Assembly (NCBI GenBank): GCA_049239925.1
Contig: JBMLTO010000090.1
Coordinates: 1 to 10,980 of the forward strand
Origin: Legionella_A sp049239925
GTDB lineage: Bacteria; Pseudomonadota; Gammaproteobacteria; Legionellales; Legionellaceae
DNA length: 10,980 nt
Reading direction: 5' to 3'
In this document: positions 1 through 6,936 of the stretch, in pieces
How positions within the stretch are numbered: the stretch's first letter is position 1
How the letters are laid out: every line of letters begins with the position of its first letter
Notes under the pieces: model-generated
The model's input: the letters and a program-made list of their open reading frames with translations, nothing else
Told to the model about the DNA's origin: nothing
The model's database searches: none
Position numbers and translations under genes: made by a program

Positions 1-2
1 GC

Positions 3-104
3 GCCGAAAAACAAATTCAAGGATGGAGCAGAAAAAAGAAGGAAGCCCTAATCTCCGGTGAATGGGACAAGCTTTCCTACTTGGATCAACAAAAGAAAAA
101 ATAG
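3..104 (+). CDS. GIY-YIG nuclease-family protein, C-terminal end (partial, 5' end outside window)
   Basis: The only well-formed reading frame at the left edge gives a 33-residue tail, reading AEKQIQGWSRKKKEALISGE and then WDKL, ending in TAG at 102-104. This is the typical C-terminus of small bacterial GIY-YIG endonuclease-superfamily proteins, whose members usually end in a REKQIKGWSR-type helix followed by KKxALIxGxW. The catalytic GIY and YIG strands lie upstream of the window, so activity cannot be judged. It ends 39 bases before the lapB start, where lapA would be expected in many gammaproteobacteria. These small nucleases often occur in several copies per genome, and a second, decayed copy lies at about 2468-2650. 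Family assignment rests on recalled motif similarity. Confidence 0.7.
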   Translation, partial: AEKQIQGWSRKKKEALISGEWDKLSYLDQQKKK

Positions 105-132
105 TCTTGATGTTTTTTATAAGTATACAAGC

Positions 133-138
133 GGGGAG
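133..138 (+). promoter_or_regulatory. Ribosome binding site deciding the lapB start
   Basis: GGGGAG lies 5 bases before ATG 144 and only 2 bases before the in-frame TTG at 141. Spacing favours ATG 144, which also gives exactly the E. coli LapB length. Confidence 0.6.
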
Positions 139-143
139 CTTTG

Positions 144-1313
144 ATGATTAATTTGTGGCCACTGTTATTGCCTGCTGCTGCATGGTCAGGTTGGTGGATA
201 GCTAGACGTCACTATTCTAATAAACGATATACTTTAGCGAATCAGTTGTCTAGTGAGTATATGGTTGGTTTAAACTATTTACTAAATGAGCAACCAGATA
301 AAGCAGTGGATGTATTCATAAAATTACTAGAAGTTGGTAATGATACAGTTGAAACACATCTTGCATTAGGTAGTTTATTTAGGCGACGAGGAGAAGTAGA
401 TAGAGCGATACGTATACATCAAAATCTAATTTCTAGAACACAGCTTAATCCGAACCAACGGAAAGAGGCATTATTAGCTCTTGGCCAAGATTATATGAGT
501 GCAGGCGTATTTGATCGAGCTGAACGACTTTTTAAGGAAGTGGTGGACGTTACGCATGCAAGGGAAGTGAATAGTTTACAGGGTTTACTCGCAATTTATC
601 AGCAAGAAAAAGCTTGGCTAAAAGCTTTAGATATTATTGATAAATTAGAAAATGCGACCGGCTGTAGTATGCATATTCAGTCAGCACATTATTATTGTGA
701 GATAGCATTACTTGCAATTAAAAGCGAGGATTTTGAGCAAGTAACTCAAGCAATTAATCAGGCTCTTTTTATTGACAAAAGCTCAGTTAGAGCCAATCTT
801 ATACAGGCTGATCTGGCCATTAATAACCAGCAATACGAGCATGCAATTGGGATATTAAAATGTATTCCTGTGCAAGATCCTGAATTTTCAAGCGAGATTG
901 TGGAACCACTGGTTTATTGTTATCAGCAGTTAAATCAAATGGAAGAATGCATCAATTATTTGACCAAAATCATGAGTTCTTACCCTTGTACATCAATTAT
1001 TTTTATCATTGGTGATTATATACGCGGTAAAAATAGTACGGGTGAAGCTATTGATTTTATCTCTTCACAATTAAGCCGATATCCATCGATACGCGGTCTT
1101 AATCGTCTTATTTTATGGTACTTGGATTATATGAATGGCAATGTACGTGATAAATTACAAATGTTATACGACATTACCAGTAAATTTTTAGCTGATAAAC
1201 CGATCTATCGTTGTAGTCATTGCGGCTTTAATGGTAAGTTTTTATATTGGCAATGTCCGAGTTGCAAACATTGGGGACGTATAAAACCTATCCATGGTTT
1301 AGAAGGGGCCTAA
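144..1313 (+). CDS. lapB: Lipopolysaccharide assembly protein B (LapB/YciM)
   Basis: Membrane-anchored regulator of LPS synthesis; in E. coli LapB works with FtsH to control degradation of LpxC and coordinates LPS assembly at the inner membrane. The protein has an N-terminal hydrophobic anchor (about residues 2-18), a long array of TPR-like helices (about 30-340) with the family stretches LGSLFRRRGEVDRAIRIHQ and LGQDYMSAGVFDRAE, and a C-terminal rubredoxin-like zinc knuckle with cysteines 357, 360, 371 and 374. Starting at ATG 144 gives 389 residues, the same length as E. coli LapB, with the four cysteines at the same numbers. A TTG at 141 would add one residue, but the GGGGAG ribosome site (133-138) sits only 2 bases from it and 5 from the ATG, so ATG 144 is preferred. 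No lapA is visible immediately upstream. Confidence 0.95.
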   Translation: MINLWPLLLPAAAWSGWWIARRHYSNKRYTLANQLSSEYMVGLNYLLNEQPDKAVDVFIKLLEVGNDTVETHLALGSLFRRRGEVDRAIRIHQNLISRTQLNPNQRKEALLALGQDYMSAGVFDRAERLFKEVVDVTHAREVNSLQGLLAIYQQEKAWLKALDIIDKLENATGCSMHIQSAHYYCEIALLAIKSEDFEQVTQAINQALFIDKSSVRANLIQADLAINNQQYEHAIGILKCIPVQDPEFSSEIVEPLVYCYQQLNQMEECINYLTKIMSSYPCTSIIFIIGDYIRGKNSTGEAIDFISSQLSRYPSIRGLNRLILWYLDYMNGNVRDKLQMLYDITSKFLADKPIYRCSHCGFNGKFLYWQCPSCKHWGRIKPIHGLEGA

Positions 1314-1371
1314 TGCTTGCAAAAGGTAGAGATCAATTGATTTAATGTGCAAGCCATTAAGAGATAATGCT

Positions 1372-2010
1372 ATGTCTAAAGATCTTCGTTATTATTACTT
1401 ACAGCAATTAGGAATTCAATGCTGGGTAAAAAGACATTCATCAGTAAAAAAATTTTCGCTACAGCTACTCAATCAACAAGTTGAACAATGTACGAAATGT
1501 CCTCTCCATGCAGCTCGCAAACAAGCCGTTTTTGCTAGAGGAAACATGAATGCTGATTTAATGGTGATTGGTGAAGCACCAGGATACCATGAAGATGCGT
1601 TGGGTTTGCCTTTTGTTGGTAAGGCTGGTAGCTTATTAAATAGAATGCTTGCTAGTATTGGAATAGATAACAACGATGTTTACGTCGCTAATGTACTAAA
1701 ATGTCGTCCACCTGATAATCGTGATCCACAACTTGAAGAAATCAATGAATGTATAGGTTACTTAAGGCAACAAATTGCTTTAGTACGGCCCAAACTTATT
1801 TTAGCGGTAGGACGCTTTGCTGCACAAAATTTATTACACAGTCGGTTATCATTGAGTCAATTACGTAATATTATACATAATTATGAACAGATACCGTTAG
1901 TTGTCAGTTATCATCCAGCCTATTTACTACGTAAACCGACTGATAAAAAAAAGGCATATACTGATTTGCTGGCTGTCAAAGACATCCTTAATAAATATCA
2001 TGAAGCATAA
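1372..2010 (+). CDS. Uracil-DNA glycosylase, family 4 (4Fe-4S type)
   Basis: Removes uracil from DNA as the first step of base excision repair. With the start at ATG 1372 the protein is 212 residues. It shows the family-4 layout: cysteines C40 and C43 (CTKCPL) and C111 and C127, a CxxC plus two cysteines 16 apart, as in the iron-sulfur cluster ligands of this family; the GEAPG active-site motif (67-71), PFVGKAG, the VLKCRPPDNRDP segment, and the HPAYLLR DNA-binding loop (181-187). An upstream in-frame ATG at 1345 would add nine residues (MCKPLRDNA), but the MSKDLRYYYLQQLGI beginning looks more like homologues and is preceded by AAGAG. The gene follows lapB by 58 bases and overlaps the pseudopilin gene by 11 bases, suggesting one transcript. 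All four cluster cysteines and both motifs are present, so it is likely functional. Confidence 0.92.
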   Translation: MSKDLRYYYLQQLGIQCWVKRHSSVKKFSLQLLNQQVEQCTKCPLHAARKQAVFARGNMNADLMVIGEAPGYHEDALGLPFVGKAGSLLNRMLASIGIDNNDVYVANVLKCRPPDNRDPQLEEINECIGYLRQQIALVRPKLILAVGRFAAQNLLHSRLSLSQLRNIIHNYEQIPLVVSYHPAYLLRKPTDKKKAYTDLLAVKDILNKYHEA

Positions 2011-2467
2011 AAGTGGTTTTACGCTATTAGAACTACTCGTCGTTTTAGTGATAAGCCTGTTGGTTTTATTTTTTTCGCTAGCAACGATGCGGCAATTTAC
2101 TGAAAAAAATCAAGTAACTAGTTTAATTGACCAGCTAAAGTCTGCTATCTATTATGCAAGGATTCAGGCAGTAATTATAGATAAACCGCTAATATTGAGA
2201 CCTCTTTTATCGAATAATTGGTCTAAAGGTGCAATGTTATTCATTGATAATGCTTCTCACCTATGTCGTGAAAACTGTCAAATATTACAGCTATGGCAAT
2301 GGAATGTTTCAGAAGATATTAGTTGGCACGGGTTTCAGTCACAAAATTACCTTTTATTTACACCTGATGTTTCTAGTCAGGCGGTCAATGGTTATTTTGA
2401 GATCATACAAAAAAATCAACACTATAAATTAATATTAAATCGATTTGGCCGGATTCGAAATGATTGA
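2000..2467 (+). CDS. GspH/FimT-family minor pseudopilin (type II secretion or type IV pilus)
   Basis: A 155-residue protein with a class III prepilin signal: a short basic leader MKHKSG, cleavage expected between G6 and F7, the mature N-terminus FTLLELLVVLVISLLVLFF, and the conserved glutamate at mature position 5 (E11). The hydrophobic helix is followed by a helical linker and a beta-rich globular half with a cysteine pair (CRENC). The C-terminal NRFGRIR resembles the closing strand of GspH/FimT proteins. Such subunits are inserted in the inner membrane, processed by the prepilin peptidase PilD/GspO, and form the tip or initiating complex of the pseudopilus. ATG 2000 is chosen because longer in-frame starts lie inside the glycosylase gene; the 11-bp overlap suggests translational coupling. 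It stands apart from any gsp or pil cluster in this window, so the machine it serves cannot be settled here. Confidence 0.82.
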   Translation: MKHKSGFTLLELLVVLVISLLVLFFSLATMRQFTEKNQVTSLIDQLKSAIYYARIQAVIIDKPLILRPLLSNNWSKGAMLFIDNASHLCRENCQILQLWQWNVSEDISWHGFQSQNYLLFTPDVSSQAVNGYFEIIQKNQHYKLILNRFGRIRND

Positions 2468-2650
2468 GTTGATGAATCGCTGTTCACGTCGAGCAGCCTC
2501 TACATCAGTTTCATGAACCAGATTATCAACCAACATATGCACATTGTACTTAGCTATATATCCCGGAATCAGGCTATTTTTATGCTCCCAGACTTGTTTA
2601 ATGAAGTCTGCTGTTGAACCCGCGTATCGTCTGCCATTTCGCTTAGAGAT
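2468..2650 (-). pseudogene. Decayed GIY-YIG nuclease-family gene
   Basis: The gap between the pseudopilin gene and bioA, read on the - strand, encodes a stretch beginning ISKRNGRRYAGSTADFIKQV, then WEHKNSLIPGYIAKYNVH, MLVDNLVHE and EAARREQRF. This matches the core of small GIY-YIG nucleases: the SKRNGxxYxG second motif, the helix ending in VWEHK, KYNVHMLV, the glutamate in VHE, and the REKQ-like helix. The frame stays open from about 2755 to a stop at 2435-2437, but the first GIY strand is not recognisable, no ATG lies in a sensible place, and the C-terminal WSR..KKxALI part is replaced by unrelated residues running into the pseudopilin gene. I read it as a gene remnant truncated at both ends. 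It is a second copy of the family whose C-terminus appears at 3-104. Confidence 0.72.
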
Positions 2651-2718
2651 AAAATGGTTAAACTCGAGAAATAACTCAGATAACGTAGCAGAAAATATTT
2701 GCCCATTCGCTATATTAT

Positions 2719-4038
2719 TTATCGATAGGTTGCATAAATTGCATCTAGCGTTATTTCAGCAAGTCTGGCAATCGTTGCTTGATCGGTTGTTAAAGGGGGT
2801 AACCAGTACAGGGTATTATTTATTGGGCGTAATAGAGCACCACGGGACAGTGCTTCGTTGTGTAGTTTATGCCCTATACGTGTTGTTGCACGATCCGTTT
2901 CAAGATCGCCGGCTATCCATGCACCTAGGGAACGAATATTATTTAGTTTATTGGTTCGTGTTGCAATGTCTGAAAAATAGTCCCACATCTGCTTGCCAAG
3001 GATTTGCGCTTGATGGTTGATATCAATGCGATGCATCTCTTTTAGAGTTGCTAGGGCTGCACTGATTCCTAGAGCATTACCGCTATAAGTATGGGAATGT
3101 AGAAAATTTTTTCCTTGCTCATATTCTGAGTAAAATAATTCATAAATACTATTGTCAATTAACACACAGCTTAATGGTAAGCAGCCTGAGGTTAATCCTT
3201 TAGATAGGCAGATCATATCCGGTTTAATATTAGCATGGTGACTCGCTAACCATGCACCTGTTCGTCCTAAACCGGTCATAATTTCATCGGCAATGAGATA
3301 GATATCATGGTCTTTAGCCCATGAAGCTAATTTAGATAGAAAATCAGCACTGTAAGCAAGCATGCCTCCTGCTCCTTGTACAATGGGTTCTACAATAAGA
3401 GCACAGACATCTGTTTTTACTGCATTTAATTCTACTTCGATCAGAGGCCAAATATTATCACAAGACTGCCATAGCGGATCATGCTCACAGTTTACATAAG
3501 GTATATTTTCAATAAAATGACATTGTAATCCTGGGTAATGATAAGCTGTTTTGTAACGGTTGACGTCACTAATTGCTAGCGTCCCTAATGTTTCTCCATG
3601 ATAGCTATTTTTTAAAGCAATAAATTTTCTACAATTAGATTTCCCTTTTAATTGTTGACTATGTAGCGCTAATTTCATCGCAATTTCAACGGCACAGGCC
3701 CCATCACTTGCAAAAAAAATACGTTGTAGTCCACTGATGCTAGCTAATAGCTCTGCTAATTCAACCATCGATGGAGAAGTCGTATTTGCAGTAATTACAT
3801 GTTCAAACTGATTCAGTTGCTCCATAACTGCTTTGATAACAATAGGTGATCCGTGTCCTAACGATTTACACCACCAACTAGAAATTCCATCGATAATCTC
3901 GCCTTGATTTGTATAGAGGAAGCTGCCTTTGCTGCGTTCAACGATTAATGGTGGACTAAGTTCAAAATCTTTCATTTGTGAAGCTGGGTGCCATACATGA
4001 TTTAAATCGCGTTGGATCATATGAGGGTAGTTAACCAT
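2719..4038 (-). CDS. bioA: Adenosylmethionine-8-amino-7-oxononanoate aminotransferase (DAPA synthase)
   Basis: PLP enzyme converting 7-keto-8-aminopelargonate (KAPA) to 7,8-diaminopelargonate (DAPA) with S-adenosylmethionine as amino donor; third step of biotin ring assembly, cytoplasmic. Visible features (numbered from the longest start): HVWHP (14-18), SSWW (53-56), SDGACAVEIAMK (111-122), YHGET (146-150), EPIVQGAGGM (217-226), DEIMTGLGRTG (251-261; Asp to the PLP ring) and the PLP lysine K280 in CLSKGLTSG. The 439 residues match a family of about 430. The position of E. coli Tyr17 after WHP is an alanine here (A19), while Tyr144 and Arg253 equivalents are kept. ATG 4038 overlaps the putative BirA operator; an internal ATG at 4020 would leave the operator just upstream, and neither has a clear ribosome site, so the start is uncertain. 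Transcribed divergently from bioBFHD. Confidence 0.96.
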   Translation of the reverse strand: MVNYPHMIQRDLNHVWHPASQMKDFELSPPLIVERSKGSFLYTNQGEIIDGISSWWCKSLGHGSPIVIKAVMEQLNQFEHVITANTTSPSMVELAELLASISGLQRIFFASDGACAVEIAMKLALHSQQLKGKSNCRKFIALKNSYHGETLGTLAISDVNRYKTAYHYPGLQCHFIENIPYVNCEHDPLWQSCDNIWPLIEVELNAVKTDVCALIVEPIVQGAGGMLAYSADFLSKLASWAKDHDIYLIADEIMTGLGRTGAWLASHHANIKPDMICLSKGLTSGCLPLSCVLIDNSIYELFYSEYEQGKNFLHSHTYSGNALGISAALATLKEMHRIDINHQAQILGKQMWDYFSDIATRTNKLNNIRSLGAWIAGDLETDRATTRIGHKLHNEALSRGALLRPINNTLYWLPPLTTDQATIARLAEITLDAIYATYR

Positions 4039-4060
4039 TTCTTGTTTTTTTGGTTGACAT
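4028..4060. promoter_or_regulatory. Putative BirA operator (biotin box) between bioA and bioB
   Basis: Half sites TAGTTAACC (4028-4036) and GGTTGACAT (4052-4060) are separated by exactly 15 bases. Each matches 7 of 9 positions of the proteobacterial BirA half-site consensus TTGTAAACC / GGTTTACAA, and the spacing fits known sites (E. coli has 16). The right half overlaps the TTGACA -35 box of the bioB promoter, and the left half lies at or just before the bioA start, so biotinoyl-AMP-bound BirA could repress both directions. The match was found by eye; its place between divergent biotin genes strongly supports it. Confidence 0.72.
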
Positions 4061-4081
4061 AAGATGTATGCACTCTATCAT
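4054..4081 (+). promoter_or_regulatory. Sigma-70-type promoter for bioBFHD
   Basis: A perfect -35 box TTGACA (4054-4059), a 16-base spacer and a -10 box TATCAT (4076-4081, 5 of 6 to TATAAT) lie about 30 bases before the bioB start. The -35 box falls inside the right half of the putative BirA operator, which would let the repressor block RNA polymerase. Confidence 0.6.
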
Positions 4082-4112
4082 ATTAGGTATATTTTTAAAA
4101 CTGGATAATTTT

Positions 4113-5078
4113 ATGAGTGATAACTTGTCTAGGTGGACTATGGATAGTGTTGCAGAAATATATCAGCAACCGTTTAATGATTTATTGTACAGGGCGCATC
4201 AGATACATCGAGAAAATCACCAAGCGAATACCATGAATGTTGCTACTTTGCTTAGCATAAAAACTGGTGCATGTCCTGAAGATTGTGGTTATTGTTCGCA
4301 AAGTGGCCACCATACAACAGATGTAGCGAAGGAGAAGCTCATGTCGGTTGATGATGTATTAATTCATGCTAAGGAAGCTAAAAAAAATGGTGCCACCCGT
4401 TTTTGTATGGGCGGCGCTTGGCGGAGTCCACCTGATAAATTGATGCCACAATTGCAAGCAATGATTCTTGCTGTGAAAGGGTTAGGCATGGAAACATGTA
4501 TGACATTAGGAATGTTGGACGTTGCTCAAGCGTTAGCTCTAAAAGAGGCTGGTTTAGATTTTTACAACCATAATATTGATACCTCACCAACTTATTATCA
4601 ACAAATTGTCACAACCAGATGCTTTCAAGACCGTTTGCAAACCTTAACCAATGTTCGTAACGCTGGAATTCATGTGTGTTGCGGAGGGATACTTGGTTTA
4701 GGTGAATCGACTGAGGATCGGATCGAATTTTTACTGACGTTAGCGAATCTTGCTGTTCCTCCTGAGAGTATACCGATTAATCGCCTGATACCGATTGCTG
4801 GAACACCGCTGGCTAATAAAAAACAAATTGATGAAATTGAGTTAGTTAGAACCATCGCGACTGCTAGAATATTAATGCCCAATAGTGTTATACGACTAAC
4901 AGCTGGACGAGTTGGTATGGGTGATGCATTACAAGCACTATGTTTTTTTGCGGGTGCTAACTCAGTATTTATTGGTGATAAATTATTAACCGAAGATAAT
5001 CCTCAACAGCAACATGATTTTTATTTATTTGAGAAACTCGGATTGCAAATAAATACTGAGTCAACGCATGCTATTTAA
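4113..5078 (+). CDS. bioB: Biotin synthase (radical SAM)
   Basis: Inserts sulfur into dethiobiotin to make biotin, the last step of the pathway. From ATG 4113 the protein is 321 residues. The radical-SAM cluster motif is C54-x3-C58-x2-C61 (GACPEDCGYC); the sacrificial [2Fe-2S] ligands are C98 (RFCMG), C129 (ETCMTLG), C189 (VCCGG) and R261 (IRLTAGR). Every ligand sits one residue past its E. coli number, which supports this start over the in-frame ATG at 4050, which would put 21 non-conserved residues in front and lies inside the operator. YNHNIDTSP and the GGILGLGE turn are also present. A GGAT lies about 7 bases before the start. The C-terminus stops about 25 residues earlier than in E. coli, past the catalytic barrel. 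It overlaps bioF by 11 bases. Confidence 0.97.
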   Translation: MSDNLSRWTMDSVAEIYQQPFNDLLYRAHQIHRENHQANTMNVATLLSIKTGACPEDCGYCSQSGHHTTDVAKEKLMSVDDVLIHAKEAKKNGATRFCMGGAWRSPPDKLMPQLQAMILAVKGLGMETCMTLGMLDVAQALALKEAGLDFYNHNIDTSPTYYQQIVTTRCFQDRLQTLTNVRNAGIHVCCGGILGLGESTEDRIEFLLTLANLAVPPESIPINRLIPIAGTPLANKKQIDEIELVRTIATARILMPNSVIRLTAGRVGMGDALQALCFFAGANSVFIGDKLLTEDNPQQQHDFYLFEKLGLQINTESTHAI

Positions 5079-6195
5079 TCGACTCAAACTATTTAAACAA
5101 GAATTATCCAGGCAGGGATTATATCGTCAGCTTAATCACGGTGACCAAGAAGGACTGATTAATTTCAGTAGCAATGATTATTTATCGCTTAGTGTTGATA
5201 AAGCTGTCCAACGTGCCTACCAAACGGGTTTTAAATATTACCCGGTAGGCAGTGGTGGCTCAAGATTAATCAATGGACATCGTATGCATCGTTATGCAGA
5301 ACGAGCATTTGCAGAGGCATTAGGCGTTGATGATTGTATTCTTTTTTCATCTGGTTACGCAGCAAATCTTGCTTTAACAGCATTATTAGCAGCGCTTAAC
5401 GCTGAAGTAATTGTCGATAAGGCTGTGCATGCTTCAATCTACGATGGCTTGGCTCTCAGGAAGATTTTGCCTATACGCTATAGACATAATGATTTGGGTC
5501 AATTGCGTAGCCAACTTCGTAAAGCAGGTGAGCACTCTGCAATAATTACTGAGAGTATTTTTAGTATGAGTGGACAAATAACACCATTAAAAAAGATCGT
5601 TAGTTTAAGTAATCATTACAAGAGTACTTTATTTGTTGATGAAGCTCATGCCTTCGGGCTATGTGGTAAACAAGGCCTGGGTCGTATTATCGATTGCGAC
5701 TTAACGCAAGAAGATGTTCCAATACGAGTCATACCTTTAGGGAAAGCATTTGGAGCATGTGGGGCTATTTTAGCTGGTAAGAAAGTCTGGCTTGATGCCT
5801 TGCTACAGGTGGCTCGGCCGTTGATTTATTCTACTGCCATAAGCCCAGCAATGGCTTATGGCTACATGCTGAATTTAGAGGTAGTACGTGCTGCAGATAA
5901 TAGACGTGAAAAGTTGCACGAGCTCATCGTCTATTTTCGCCAAGCTATTGGCCCTTCATCGTTAAGTTGGCGTGATTCTTCATCGGCGATTCAATATCTG
6001 CGATTGGGATGTTCCCGATTAGCTTTAGCTTATGCAAACCATTTATATGAGCGTGGCATTTATTGCCAGGCGATTAGATGTCCTACAGTTAGTCAGTCGG
6101 ATACAGGGCTACGAATCACTTTGAATTATAATCACCAAACCGAAAACATCGATTATTTATTTTCTTGTTTAGATAAAATTAGGCACAACGTTTAA
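5068..6195 (+). CDS. bioF: 8-amino-7-oxononanoate synthase (KAPA synthase)
   Basis: PLP-dependent alpha-oxoamine synthase that condenses pimeloyl-ACP (or -CoA) with L-alanine to give KAPA, releasing CO2. The 375 residues fit a family of about 385. Visible: NFSSNDYLSLS (32-42), GSGGSRLINGHRMHR (61-75), FSSGYAANLA (93-102), the substrate/PLP-stacking histidine in DKAVHASIYDG (H121), TESIFSMSGQITPL (161-174), DEAHAFGLCGKQGLG (191-205) with the Asp/His PLP contacts, and the PLP lysine K226 in PLGKAFGACG. The C-terminal domain keeps the family TGLRITLNYNH strand. ATG 5068 overlaps the bioB end by 11 bases with little ribosome site of its own, so translation probably depends on bioB. Second gene of the bioBFHD operon. 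Confidence 0.96.
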   Translation: MLFNRLKLFKQELSRQGLYRQLNHGDQEGLINFSSNDYLSLSVDKAVQRAYQTGFKYYPVGSGGSRLINGHRMHRYAERAFAEALGVDDCILFSSGYAANLALTALLAALNAEVIVDKAVHASIYDGLALRKILPIRYRHNDLGQLRSQLRKAGEHSAIITESIFSMSGQITPLKKIVSLSNHYKSTLFVDEAHAFGLCGKQGLGRIIDCDLTQEDVPIRVIPLGKAFGACGAILAGKKVWLDALLQVARPLIYSTAISPAMAYGYMLNLEVVRAADNRREKLHELIVYFRQAIGPSSLSWRDSSSAIQYLRLGCSRLALAYANHLYERGIYCQAIRCPTVSQSDTGLRITLNYNHQTENIDYLFSCLDKIRHNV

Positions 6196-6210
6196 GAGAG
6201 TAAACCAACT

Positions 6211-6936
6211 ATGTCATTGACGATTACTGAGTTTGGTCGAGGGATAAAACCGCTGGTTTTTTTTCATGGCTGGGGCTTTAGTAGCAAAATTTGGTTGCCA
6301 TTAATACCCAATATTATTGGCCAATATAAGATTTTTTTAGTTGATTTGCCTGGATTTGGAACAAGCTCAAAGATGGATTGGCAAACATTTAAACTATTAT
6401 TACTCCAGGATTTACCAAAGCAATTTTCTCTTGTGGGCTGGTCGATGGGGGGATTGCTAGCGACTCGGTTAGCCATTGAGGAGCCTGAGCGAGTATCGGC
6501 TTTGGTAAATATTGCTTCGTCACCAAAATTTATTCAAGATCAAGATTGGCCTGGAATAAAGAAAACCATGTTAAATTTATTCTATCGAAAGCTCATACAC
6601 TATCCTCATCAAACGTTAGAAAAATTTATTAATCTACAAACAGCAGGCCATTTCGATGCCTATGAACTAGTTGATTCGATACCATCGTTACCTGCATTAA
6701 AAGTAGGATTGGAGTATTTAGTTGAATATGATCTACGATCACAACTGAGTCAGTTATCATCTCGTTGTTGTTATTTATTTGGTAGATTAGATAGCATTGT
6801 TCCTATTGCTACTTTGGCAGTTATGAAAAAAAATTACCCTCAATTTCATTATATGGCGTTTGATAAATCAGGCCATGCACCTTTTCTAGCTGAGCAGGCA
6901 TTTTTTGTTGCTGTATTAGAAGAGGTTTTACAATGA
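6211..6936 (+). CDS. bioH: Pimeloyl-[ACP] methyl ester esterase
   Basis: Alpha/beta hydrolase that removes the methyl group from pimeloyl-ACP methyl ester, ending the BioC-BioH chain-building stage and supplying BioF. The 241 residues (about 256 in E. coli) show the oxyanion segment FFHGWGFSSKIW (17-28), the nucleophile elbow GWSMGG with Ser78, the acid Asp194 in GRLDSIVP, and His222 in SGHAPF, all in the order and spacing of E. coli BioH (Ser82, Asp207, His235). The start is preceded by GAGAG 10 bases upstream. It follows bioF by 15 bases and overlaps bioD by four bases (ATGA). Many alpha/beta hydrolases look alike, but the operon position and triad spacing make BioH the clear call. Its usual partner gene bioC is not next to it. 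Confidence 0.93.
   Translation: MSLTITEFGRGIKPLVFFHGWGFSSKIWLPLIPNIIGQYKIFLVDLPGFGTSSKMDWQTFKLLLLQDLPKQFSLVGWSMGGLLATRLAIEEPERVSALVNIASSPKFIQDQDWPGIKKTMLNLFYRKLIHYPHQTLEKFINLQTAGHFDAYELVDSIPSLPALKVGLEYLVEYDLRSQLSQLSSRCCYLFGRLDSIVPIATLAVMKKNYPQFHYMAFDKSGHAPFLAEQAFFVAVLEEVLQ

Noticed and set aside
2544..3020. + strand open frame of 158 codons across the bioA 3' end
   Set aside because: Antisense to bioA and to the GIY-YIG remnant, with no family resemblance; a shadow frame.
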